The translations under genes were made by a program, and so were the position numbers. Shown here piece after piece: positions 1-12,200 of a stretch of DNA of 64,000 bases. The DNA lies in NCBI GenBank assembly GCA_013397935.1, contig VZRN01006295.1, forward strand, positions 1,335,136-1,399,135, given 5' to 3'. The notes below the pieces were generated by a model, which had not been told where the DNA came from, searched no databases, and worked only from the letters and a program-made list of their open reading frames with translations. Every line of letters begins with the position of its first letter. Position 1 is the first letter of the stretch. The stretch comes from Dasyornis broadbenti. Taxonomy: Eukaryota > Chordata > Aves > Passeriformes > Dasyornithidae.

Positions 1-330
1 CGTGCAGCTGGTTTTAAGGGGGGATAACAGCCAATGGGGTAAAGGGCAAGGGGAAGGTACAGTGGTCAGGGGTCCAATAAAAACATTTGAGGGAGGGAAT
101 AACAGCTCAGAACCAATAAAACTTCGAACATAATAGAACCCTCTGGAAGAAGGGGTCAGCCCAAGGCCCTGGACACGTCCCTCCTCTGGAACAAGGGGTG
201 GATCTTAGACCCTGGTTCCATCCCTGAGTCCTCCCCTAATGAGGAGCCTCCTACAGAGGAGGTGGAGCTGGAGCGTGAGGCAACAGCAACCACGGTTGGA
301 CCTCCCACAATGGTTGTGTCTGAGATAAAT
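1..330. repeat. GC-rich block at left edge, unclassified (old LTR or other repeat?)
   Basis: Distinctly richer in GC than the following 1.2 kb. It contains CCAATGGGG, CCAATAAAA and ACCAATAAAACTTC motifs and ends near AAATAAATAAATACATG. The composition and CCAAT/AATAAA-like words suggest an inserted LTR-type element in the intron, but I do not recognise a family and the left end is outside the window. All frames carry stops or are short. Confidence 0.25.
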
Positions 331-1589
331 AAATACATGATGACTTGAGATGAAATAGCTCAAACATCAACTTTTAGATCTTAGCTTAGGAATTGTTAGT
401 GGTACTAGTGAGCTGAACACTCTCAACCTATTCAATGGTGTTTTTATCAATTGGTTTTGACATTGCTATTTAGTACTTGTGATTATGAATCTTGAGACTG
501 AACAAGAGTTTAAAATAATACATTTTGCTAGCTGCCTCTGTAAATAATGGGAAAGTCTGCCCTTACTTAGGTTTTGTACTTGATTATACTGTCCTTGGAC
601 ATTAATAATAAAACTGTAGGAACAGAATTAGGTTGATATAATTCTTTTAAATGGTTTGAAACAGTAAAAATATCAGTGCTTTAAAACTCCTTAATGTATT
701 TCTTACTAGTTCCCTATCAGCTGCTAAGTTGTTTAAATGTCTTATTCAAATTTTGAGAAATTTATTTCCATCTGGAATACTGCTTTTGTTTAACCAGTGC
801 TTTTACAGGTTAAAATCAGAAGTCAATTGATTTAATTAGGTCTTAATCTAGAGGAGTGCTCATATGCAGAAGCAATACAGAACAGAACTAAAAATTCTGA
901 AATTAAGGTGACTTCAGGCATACCAAGAAATACAGTATAAAGGGCAGCTGAAAGGGAATTCATCATCCCTGTATTTTGATAGATAAGATTCTGTGATAAA
1001 ATGTGATTTTCTTAAACTATGTTTTATCTATGTATTTTTGGGTTTAGTTTTGTTACGTTTTTTCTGTTGTTGTTGTTTTTTCCTTGGAAACTGCATTCCA
1101 AGTATTGGAATGGTGCAATGGAAAGGAAATGGAGAAATAAATTGAAACAAGAAAAATGTTACAAGACATTATTCTAAATAAAGCACAGTTTAGTTGGGAG
1201 TTGGGTTTTTTACCCCCAACTTTCCTTCCCTTCACACTAACTTCTAGTGCTTTACTAAGCATTAGGGAAACACTTATTTTACTGGAATGACTTATTTTGT
1301 TGATTTTAATTCTACCGGTTAGAGATAATGTCATGAATTATATATTTCTTCAGTAAGTTAGACACCTAGCAAAACGGATTAATCTGTGATAACTGGAAAA
1401 ATACATCCTGTAGAATATATAGATCATGAAATCCTGAAACTAATGGAGCTAAATGTATGTAAATAAGGGCAAGATTGTACTAATATTACTAGTATTATTT
1501 TTGTGGAAATCCAAACCACCAGCTAAAAACCTCATGATATCTGCCAGCTGACACTGTTCCAATGAAATTTGTCAATTGTTTATTGATGA
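331..1589. other. DNAH5 intron sequence, nothing recognised
   Basis: AT-rich intron sequence preceding the CR1 copy. No dynein-like exon seen, so the intron before the first visible exon is at least 3,052 bases. Includes a T/GTT-rich run near 1060-1080. Confidence 0.6.
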
Positions 1590-2400
1590 AATATGGGCTG
1601 GATGAACAGTGAGACAGATTGACAATTGGCTGAATGGTCAAGCCCAGACAGTGGTGATCAGTGGCTCAAAATCGAGTTGGAGATCAGTAACTAGTAGTGT
1701 ACCCCAGGGATGAATATAAGGTCTAGTCATCCTCAACAATGTCATTAGTGGTCTGGGTGATGGGGTAGAGTGCACCCTCAAGCCAGTTCCCAGATGACCC
1801 AAAACTAGGAGGAGTTGTTGATATGCAAGAAGTTGTGCTGCCACCCAGATGGACCCTAACAAGAACCTCAAATGGAAGTGAAAAGTCCTGGACCTGGGGA
1901 GGAAAAGTCCCATGCGCCAGTATATACTGGTGGTCATCTGCAAGGCAGCTTTGCAGAAATGGACCTGGAGATTCTTGTTGACACCAATCTGAACATTAGC
2001 CAGCAGTGTAGCCTTGCAGGAAGCAAAACTAGTGACATCCTGGGCTGCATAAGAAGAAATGTACCAGCAGGTCAAGGGAGGTTGTCCTTTCCCTTTTTTC
2101 AGCACTGGTAAGGCGGCACCTGGAGTGCTGTGTCCAGGTCTGGGCTCCCCAGTACAAGAAAGACATAGATATACTGGATAAAATCTATTAAAGGACTTGA
2201 ACACCAGGAAACACTATTTTTACTGTGACAGTGCTGATACAGGTTGGCCAGAGATTTTGTGGAATCTGTCTTCTTGGGGAAATTCATAAGCCACCTGAGC
2301 ATGGTCTGGGGAACCAGCACTATGTGGCCCTTCTTGAGCAGGGGATTGGACCAGATGACCTTCAGAGGTCCCTGCCGATCTCAAGCTTTCTGTGGTTTTA
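1590..2400 (+). mobile_element. CR1 LINE 3' fragment, sense orientation
   Basis: Degraded CR1 covering the end of the reverse transcriptase and the 3' UTR. Recognisable pieces are the GTGATCAGTGGC segment, GTACCCCAGGGATG, GATGATGGGG-like and CACCCTCAAG, GACACCAATCTGAACAT, GCACCTGGAGTGCTGTGTCC, CCAGTACAAGA and GGGATTGGACCAGATGACC. It has many stops and is not functional. Near 2204 the sequence jumps from the GGACTTGAACA part to GGAAACACTATTTTTACTGTGA, so a few hundred bases of consensus are missing. Confidence 0.9.
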
Positions 2401-3052
2401 TTTGCTGTAAGAATTCCTGTGAATGAAAGCATGTCACCTTTATGCATGATTAAGCTTATGAATGGAAAGATGAGGCAGCAGCACTGTTACTTCCTTTCTT
2501 TAGGTGGGGTAGAGTTGACTTGTGGCTGTGAGATCATCTAATGAAACAAATGTATGCTAATTCACAGTGAATATACTTTTTTGTTGTGGTAGTTATTAAT
2601 TCAGGAGTATTTTTTTTCTAGTGCAATTATATAATCAATTTAGACTGTTTTTCTTTTACAGGAAAGAAAATTTAATTTGCAAATTTTTAAATGCAAATTT
2701 TATTTGCAATTTTTAACTGCAGTATTTATTTACCTTCATTCTCTGGTGCTACTTTTGTTTCTAGCACCTAAATAAGTATCATTTTTCATCACTCAAGTTT
2801 CAGACATAGAGAAAGAAGGCTAATAAGTTTTTTTCTCATTTTGTCTTTGAGAATTATGTGGCTGAAATTACCATTTCTTGCAGGCAGGGTGTACTCAACA
2901 CTCTCATATGTACATCTAATATGTAATATTATGTATAATAAACCTGTCTCTAGGTGCTGAAACCTCTAGTTATCTTTACTTACTTATCCTCTCATTGAAT
3001 CCTTGTCAATTATTTAAATTGCTAAGGTTTTATTACTTGTTTTTTATTCTAG

Positions 3053-3225
3053 GTGAAAAACTGGAGGAAGATAATTTAGATATTCCCAAAATCTATGAAC
3101 CAATCTCCTCATTTCATCAGCTACGGGGTCGTTTAAATAAGTTTTTACAAGCATACAATGAGAATATTCGTGGTACTGGAATGGATATGGTTTTTTTTGA
3201 GGATGCTATGGTTCATTTAGTCAAG
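3053..3225 (+). CDS. DNAH5: DNAH5 exon 1 of 28 in window (start of AAA4)
   Basis: Acceptor TTTTTTATTCTAG, donor AAG|GTACAG. Encodes residues 1-57, including PKIYEPISSF and GMDMVFFEDAMVHLVK, the usual entry into AAA4 in DNAH5-type chains. The first two bases finish a codon whose first base lies in an exon left of the window. It ends in phase 0. Confidence 0.93.
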
Positions 3226-6200
3226 GTACAGTCTTGTGGATTGCCATTTGTAGTTGTTTACTTGCCCTCACCTCCTGTGAGTAGAGGTATGCATGAATCA
3301 AGACAAATTACTTCTAAAACTGAAGCAACTAATTTATTGCTAGCAAATATTTGATCTTTCACTCTGTGACTGGGTATTAAAACCTATTGAAAACTTTTCA
3401 GAAAATTCACCAGACAGAACTATTCTTTTATACCAATCTTTTATGTTTGGTGGGATCGTGGTGCTAGCTATTCTAACTCTATTTCAACCTTCTTTCTTCT
3501 TAATTCTTCTGGGAGCCCTTCCTGTCTTTGTAATAAGTCAAATGAAATTCAGGTTAAGACATAATTGGTTGCTTCTGAAGGAGTATATGCAGCAGAGTAG
3601 AAATTAATATAGTCCAAAATTCTTTTGTAGATCCACAGTATGCTCACTCCTTTTAAAGTTCTTTTGAATGTGGGTTGGAACTGACCATAACTTTCAGCAC
3701 AGCACAGCTTGATATGGTTGTTCACATAGAAAAGGCCTCATATAAAGGAGAGCCTTTTTTTTTTTTTCACTAGAACTCCTATTGTCTCTATTGAATACTG
3801 AGCTTTTCAATATTTCTTATAGTAAATCATTAAGAACTAAATATTGCACCATCCCCTAAAATAATATATTAAATATCAACACTATTTAAATTTAATTATA
3901 GTTGACAAACACATTGCATCTACAGTTTTCAAAATTTTCAGGTGAATTCTTGTCATTTCACAAAATTGGTCCCTTTCTTTCTAAAGTTCTTTCTGCAAAA
4001 TGGATGCTATCCTGCTATGGATTTCTTTAGGACAATTGTAAATAATCATCACACTTACTAACAGCTTTCTCATTTATTCCTAGTAAAAAACCTATATAAG
4101 TTAGGATCTGGTAAAATTTATTTTTTTCTCTGAACAGCCACCTGTCATCAGAAATATCTTCTTTGGGTAGCTAGAAGGTAAATAACCTGAAATATTTTAT
4201 TAGTCTTTGCTTGCATAAAATAAACAGGTAGTACTGTGATTCTCAATTCTTGAAAACAGCAACAACTGTGTAGAACTGAGACAGCTTCTAAGAGAAAGCG
4301 AGATAGGCGTAGTTGAGGTAATGCTTAATCTGAGCTGATGTAATATGACCTGAATGAGTTAAAGCTGAGGGATATCTTAAATAGAGAGCAAAGTTTCTGA
4401 TTAACGGCTTGTGTGCCTCTGCCTGGAAAAGATCTAGTAGCCATTATTGGAATGGTCAGCTATATTCCAGGGTGGTGTGCAAATAAAGTTTTCTTTCTCT
4501 GTTTAAATATTAAGTAAGCTTAGAGTAAGCTTTCATACCTGATTTTATCTTTCTTATGAAACATTAACCTATGGAAAATAACAAACACATTACATTAAAC
4601 ATGTAAAATAAATATGTTTAAAATTAGAGGAAATTGACATGACTATTTTAAACAGCTTGGAAAGTAGTAATTTAGAGGAAAGGCAAATATATAGGTATTC
4701 CAGGTTGCTTCTTGACACGATGGAATTCTAGTGTCATCAAAGAAATGATCAAGATAATAAAGAGAACAGAAGCCAATACTGTGCATCACTGCTTGTATGG
4801 AGTAGCCCAGCTGCTAACCAGCTGGCTGGTATTATCATGTCTTTGAGAGGGAATTGGCTCTGTGCTGCTCTGGGTATTAATGTAGGCTCTTGTGGGTACT
4901 GTGGGGGTTTGTCCACTTGCAACTGATGGGCTGTGGGGCAAGTTTGTCTCCTGTGCTTAAAGACAGGTTTTCTCAGTGTCAGGTAGCATCTTCTACCTGT
5001 ATCCATGTTTCATGGCATTGTTTTTTGGCTGTGGGCAGTGGGACAAGTGCTTTATGCAGTTCACAATTAACACTGAAAATTGTTTTTCTCTGAATTCTAA
5101 AGGGTCTGTTTGTTTACATGGCATTGAATCTGAATTGAGGGGAAATGTAGAGCAGTAGGAAGTTACTGCCGTTTGATTTAAAAGATAAATAATGAACTGG
5201 GAAAGAAATGTAGATCTGACTGGGAGATGTTTCTCTGTGATGAAATACTTGTACAGATACTGGGCATTTTTACAGTCAAGTAAATGGGAAGCTTAACAAA
5301 TGTCATTATAAAGGCAATATTATTACCTGCTACAGAGAATACTGAAGACTCTTTGTCCTGAATTTAACATGCCTGGGACATCTTGAGTTTCTGGTCACAA
5401 TGAAAGGACTTGGTGAGATGAGCCTTACAAAGTTATCCAGAGGTCATGGTATTGGGGAAGTTATTATTTCCTTCCCGATTTTGATAATCTGTCATGCTGT
5501 GACAGCACATCACTAAGAAATCACAGCTGAAATGTACTTGTGCTTTGTGGAAGTGAGAGATGTAATTCTACTGATAACTGAACGTACACAGTGATGGAAT
5601 CAAATGGTTGCTATACTGTTTGAAAGGTTAACAGAAAACATTACAAAGTACAAATGTCCACAGAATATATTAATAGTAATATAGAATCCCTTAATTAAAC
5701 CTTAAATTTTTCATTTGTTCTTAATTTCTAATATATCTTTATTAATGCAGTAGCATAGAATTTCTGGGTGTGTAACTTTTACACATTGTAGCAATAAATG
5801 ACTGGTATATTACACAGATTTCTCGTGTGATTCGCACTCCTCGTGGAAATGCTCTTTTAGTTGGAGTTGGTGGCTCAGGAAAGCAGAGCTTGACAAGACT
5901 GGCATCCTTCATAGCTGGCTATGACACATTCCAGATAATGTTAACAAGGTAAGCCATAGCTGAAATTTAAGTAAATATGTACTTCGTCTTTTAAATCTCT
6001 CTATAAATAAAACCGGCTCACACTCTTTGCAGTGAGAAAAACAACAAGCTTAACATAATCTGAGCACTGTTATATAGAATGGAAAGACGTGAAAATCCTT
6101 TGAGATTTATTAAATTTGTTTGGTTTTTCTACAATAATTGTGAATTTTTACCATCTTTGGTGTCGTAAACGATTTTGTGTGTTTCATGGAAAGAGAAAGA

Positions 6201-9200
6201 ATATTGGCAGTGTCAAGTTATCTTTAAGTCTTTACACAGTACATTAAATTGTATTGAAAATATTTTTAGGTGGTTATCCATTCATAATGCTTTCATGAAT
6301 TTATCTTGTAATGTTTGAAATTCTGTCATCTGAGGAGGTTGAATCTTTATCCATGGCCATTAATTTGGTAGATCTTATGTATATGTCAGTATTTTGCTAA
6401 TCTTTTCCAAGTACATTTTGCCTTATTTCGTATTGTTCAACCCAAAGTGGTGTCTTTTGAAATAACTCACAAAATATAAAAAAATTATAAATCCTTCTCT
6501 GAACGCCTTAGAATTAATGCCTTCCAAATTGTCTGTAGGACAGATAAATTTTGGGACTCAAATAAGATCTCATTTTAGAGAGGTAAAATTCTTTTAAATC
6601 TTTTGCAGATGTTTTGGCTGCAGAAGAAATTGTAGATTCACATGTAGGAATGTCCCTTGGTGAGGGTCTTATCAGACCATCTATCTGAAATGAGCCCCTT
6701 TTTGCCTTAAGTTCCAAGACATGGTTTCTAACTTAAATTTGCTTGGGTTTTTTACTCTTTTGGTCAGAAGATTTTTATAAAAAAATGAGTATTTGTTCAA
6801 CAATTTTTTTTTTTTTTTTTTTTTTAGTTNAAAAATTTTTTTTTTTTTTTTTTTTAGATCATACAACACTTCAGACTTGATGGAAGATCTGAAACTCTTA
6901 TACAGAACAGCAGGACTGCAAGGCAAAGGCACCTGTTTCCTTTTTACAGACAATGAGATCAAAGATGAGTCTTTCTTGGAATACTTGAACAATGTTTTAT
7001 CATCCGGAGAGGTAAGATGCCTCCTCATGATCCATTTTCTGCTTTATAAAATTTATAATTCTGAAGTAAAATAACAGAATTTATTTGAATATTCTGTTAT
7101 AAGTCAAGGGGTACACTTTCCAAAACTAAAGTGCTTTTTGTCATTAGAGTATTATTAAAAATGGAGGCAGTCTACAAAATCTGCAAAATCCTAGATTAGC
7201 GTGAGAGAAGCTATCTCAAAGGACGTGAGAATAGCTTTTAAAAAATAAAATTGAGACTTGGGAAATATAACTGATATTTTAAAAAGTTGTCTGCTAAATT
7301 GACTATTAGTATACAGTTAGTTTTTTATGCTAAATTTACATCCAAAATGGATGGGATGGATTTTATTGATTTTGTTTACTTATTAATTATTTCAGGGTTA
7401 TGTTTCAGAGTAATTGCTACTAGTTATTGGAATATAAAGAAAAGGAATCAAAGCCATTGGAAAGTGGGGTTTAAATTTTTACAGCAAGTTATATTTCAGT
7501 CTGTTTAATGGAATCACTTCTGTAAAAGTTCTTGTTTAAAGGAGTTGATGGGTCCTGATAACTTCAGTGTCCGAGATGTACGTCCCTTCCTGCAATGCTA
7601 TGTATTAAAAGAACCTTGTGCTATATCCTCTATTTTGGATCATATCAAAAAGCGTGAGCAATCTTCCTTTTTCCCAAAGGTGTCAAACTTATTTGCACGT
7701 GATGAAGTAGAAGAGATCATTAGTGACCTCGTACCCTCCTTCAAAAAGGAACATCCACGAAGACCCACGACCAGTGAGGCTCTGTATGACTACTTCATGA
7801 CCAGAGTCCGTCAGAACCTTCACGTAGTTCTTTGCTTTTCGCCAGTGGGTGAAAAGTTCCGAAACAGGGCCCTGAAGTTCCCTGCTCTCATTTCTGGATG
7901 CACTATAGATTGGTTCAGCCGATGGCCTAAGGATGCTCTGGTGGCAGGTATGGGTAGGTTTTATCTTTGCAGAGACATAATTTTCTGATCAGTGGTCATG
8001 TAGCTGTTGTAACTGTGTCAAATTTTGCCAGAAGAAACTTACTTGATTTGAAAATTTGATGTAGATATTTTCTTCTATAAAGCTTGCTGTATTAAGCTGC
8101 TGAAATATTTCTAACAGAGGAAAGGTTTTGAACACAGTTTGAAGAAAAAATCCCTGTGAAGATGTCTTAAAAGCATTAGTAAAAAAGGCAAAAATACTAC
8201 TAAAGAAAGATTATTTGTGACTGTGTCTGTGATAGGGCATACAGAGGAAGGCTGTGATTACCCAGCCCCTGGTATGTAGCAGTTAGACAGGTTTAGAGCG
8301 AAAAAGCAATTGCACACTTTGGAGATGAAAGAATGCCAGGTCCTTAGCTATGCTTTTTACTGAGAAGTGTGGAATAATATTCAGAATCTGACGGTGAAGA
8401 ATAAAGAAGGCTGGGGTTTCAGAAGTTGGGTGAAAGCCAACAAAATACATGCTGACTTGTTTTATATTGACTTGTTTTATATTGACTTGTTTATAAGCTA
8501 AGATGTTTTCCTAGATATTTACTTACATTTAGGCTTTCTTTCCTTCTTAAGTATCTGAACACTTCCTGTCCTCATTTGATATGGACTGCACTGCTGATAC
8601 AAAGAGGGAAATTGTGCAGTGTATGGGCTCATTCCAGGATGGAGTGGCAGAAAAGTGTTCTGATTACTTTCAAAGATACAGACGTTCTACACATGTGACT
8701 CCCAAATCCTACCTGACCTTTATTCAGGGATATAAAACCACATACAAAGAAAAACATGCTGAAGTGCAAACATTATCAAACAGGTAAACTACTCAGGTGA
8801 CTTCTGTTTTTCTGTTCTTTTCTTCCTCAGGTAGATATATTCTGATATGTTTCATTTCAATGCATGGCTTGTCTCCTTGCACAGAAAAAAAAAGTTACTT
8901 TTTTTAATTCCTAGAATTGTGTAAATGTGTAACTTATTCCAATATTGTAGTTGTTCTTGTCGTATAAGTTAAACACTGTTTATAGTTGGAGGGGGAAAAA
9001 AGAGCAATTGTGCATGAAAAGTTGAGGTAGAGGGAAATATGAAATGAATATAAATTATTCTCATGTGTTTTAAAGAGTAAAAAAAAAACCATTTACATGC
9101 AATTTCATAATATATTGATAATAGCATTAAATTTGCCAGGTAGCAACTTTTGTTTTCTTTCTGAAGATTTATAACCTCCTGTTATGAACATGTAAGAAAT

Positions 9201-12200
9201 ACCCACGTTGGTTTTGTGAGCACAGAGCCTCACTTTGAGTGCTGAGCTTTTTACCTGTAGATTATTAAAATGGTTTTGATATACTCATTCCTATTTTCAG
9301 ATGCTTTATTAAACTAATGGATGCTTTATTAAACTAATGAGATCCATTTGCAGTGGACCTTCATGTCAGGACCACTCAATATAATGTCAAATTAGCAGTT
9401 AGTGTGTCAATTGGTATCACTGTTAAAAAAAATTGCCTTCTCAGTTTTGAAAGATTGTCAAGAAGAACTGGAAACCCTTAAGACCTAAACTAGTTTATTT
9501 CACTTTGAAACATTCTTTGTCTTCAAAGTCAAATTGAGTTTGAAATCTGTCGTTACTTTATGAGTGAAGACTTCTAAAACAGAAGGGTCTGGACCTGTTA
9601 CCTACTTTCAAATTTACCAAGTTATTTAATGACTTCCAATTTGTTCGACCTAACTTTGGTAATTTCATTGCACTGTCTGAATTGCTTTGTCAGGAGTTAC
9701 ACTTCATCTATTCTCCTGTATTTGTTCAGCTGTCCAAGTCCTGCTTAGCCTTTGCAATAGCAGCCTCTGTAGAGGCCATTTGTTTTTGATAGAAAAAAAG
9801 CACTGCTGAAGGGGCATTTTAATGCTGAATCTTACCTTAGTACTATTTTTCTGTTACTCTCTCTTTTTTTTTTTTTTNNNNNNNNNNNNNNNNNNNNNNN
9901 NNNNNNNNNNNNNNNNNNNNNNNNNNNNNNNNNNNNNNNNNNNNNNNNNNNNNNNNNTCTCTTTTCAGTCCACTTCAAATAAGAAATTCTGGTTGGTTAT
10001 AATTCTCAGAATTTTAGTAATTAGAAAATGCTTTCTGCTGTACAGGGCCCAGTTCTTTGAGTATTGGCTCAAGAGGGACAGTGACATTTATGGAACCAAA
10101 AAATAGGATTTTTAAGCAATGATAAAGACATACTGTTTGAATAGAAGTGGGTAAAATTTTAAGCCACAAACTTTAGTAATGTGCTTTATTGTCCACTTTA
10201 TTGAGTCTGAAGACATCAGGCACTTGGCTGGAAGTCCTTGACCAAGTTTTATTTTTGGTGTAAAACGTCTTTTGCAATTGTTCATTCTGATTGATGTGAT
10301 TCATTCTATAGATGGAAAGTACAGTGTAAATTGCATAGTGAATGAGATACTTTTTATTTTGCTTTTTAACTTCAGAATAAATACTGGATTGGAAAAATTG
10401 AAAGAGGCCTCCGAGTCAGTGGCAGCTCTAAGCAGAGAATTGGAGGTAAAAGAAAAGGAACTTCAAATTGCCAATGAAAAAGCTGACATGGTATGTACAG
10501 CCTTCAAAGTGTATTGCTGTTTGATTGTTTTTCTCCTTTTATTCTTTCTATTTTGAAAAGATTAATTGAAACAAAGTTAAGTGTTGGAAATAAAGGATTG
10601 TGGAGAAAATGATTTTGTTTGAGTTTTCTGGTTCTGGAATTGAATAAATAGGATTTTACAACAGAAATTCTTTTAACTATAACATGTGGGTTTTCTCACA
10701 TTCTAGGTATTGAAAGAAGTTACAGTAAAAGCACAGGCTGCTGAGAATGTGAAAGGTGAAGTTCAGAAAGTGAAAGACAAAGCCCAAGCTATTGTAGACA
10801 GTATCACAGTTGACAAAGCCATTGCTGAAGAGAAACTAGAAGCTGCCAAGCCTGCTTTGGAAGAGGCAGAAGAAGCCTTACAGGTTAGTACTTGGACCAC
10901 GTATAATGTTACCACTGAGAAGGTGGATGTCTTTGAAATATGAAATTGCAGGTGCATTGCATAACTCTTCACTTGACAGAAAATAAATGAACGTATTTTG
11001 AGGCTTTTTGGGTTCAGTTTTGTTTCTCTTTTTTCACATGAGTACCAAACCCCAAATAGTTTTCAGAAAAGGTCAAGTTTTAACTTTCTTTGAAACTGTA
11101 TTTGATATAACGTGTGCTGCAGGCTGACGTTAGACTAGTAACTGAATGTTGATACTGTTATTAAATAGCTTGTGTGCAATGGAGTGCTTTCCATGTAAAA
11201 CCAGTTGTAGTTCCAACCAAATCCAAACCTCCTATTTTAAGTTTTCACAAAGAAACTGCATGTTCAATAAGTTTTCTGGTTCACTATTTTCTGTCTTCTT
11301 AAAAAAAAAATACTTTTTTCTTAGGAGTTGTGACATTACCAAGACTTCATTTCTTTCAACATACTTTTCTTATGAAGCTTTTTTAATAGAATGATAACCC
11401 TTTGCTCATATATTTAAGATTTAAAAAGATTAATATTAGTTGATCTTGTATAATATTTATGTCTGTTAAGCTGACTGTATAGGAGGATGTGCCTCATGAA
11501 CTTTTGCTGTGAGCAGTAGTAGTGGAATCTGAAACACACCTTTTAGATGATAGCAGGCAGCTCACATCTCAAGAAATAGAAAAGTATGAACAAAAAACCT
11601 GAAGGATAGATAAACCTCAAAGGGTTATATGTAGATTTACTGGAAGGTTTGCCTTTCCATTTGAGAGGCTCTCAGCAGTTGTGATGGTTAAAGACTGGTT
11701 TGAAGGAATGCCATGATTATCTTTGAAATCTAGCATAGAAAAATGTTCATGGATCTTCTGAATGTATGACTTCACTTTGAGTGAGAAATGTTTAACAGTC
11801 TCTGACTGCCATGATTCTTAAAGGACAGAGCAGAAAATTCTAAATGAAGGTTGATGAACTGACAGCTGGGAAGAGGGAAATATGGGAGAAGGTCTGTATT
11901 GTAAGACTGATATTTAGCCACAGGAAAAAGGTTAAAGAACTAGCAAGAACAAAACAACAATCCTGGTTCTGGACAAGCATTCTGACAAGTGGAAAAATAA
12001 GCAATGCTAACTGGTCAGCATCCGCAGTATAAAGAGAGCACCAGTGTTCTGTGTCCAGACCTGTACCTTATTAAAGCTTACTTTCTGCTTTTGACTAAAA
12101 TGGCAGCACAAAAACAATACTACTCTTCTTGAAATGTGGGATACTAATAAATGAGAAACTTATTTCAAGAAAAAGCAATGCTAGCATTATTGTGAGACTT

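Noticed and set aside
1638..2204. 188-codon open frame on the minus strand
   Set aside because: It is the complement of a CR1 fragment whose sense direction is +. It has no family resemblance of its own.
5818..5948. Separate nucleotide-binding protein because of the P-loop
   Set aside because: The P-loop exon is in phase with dynein exons on both sides and is AAA4 of the heavy chain.
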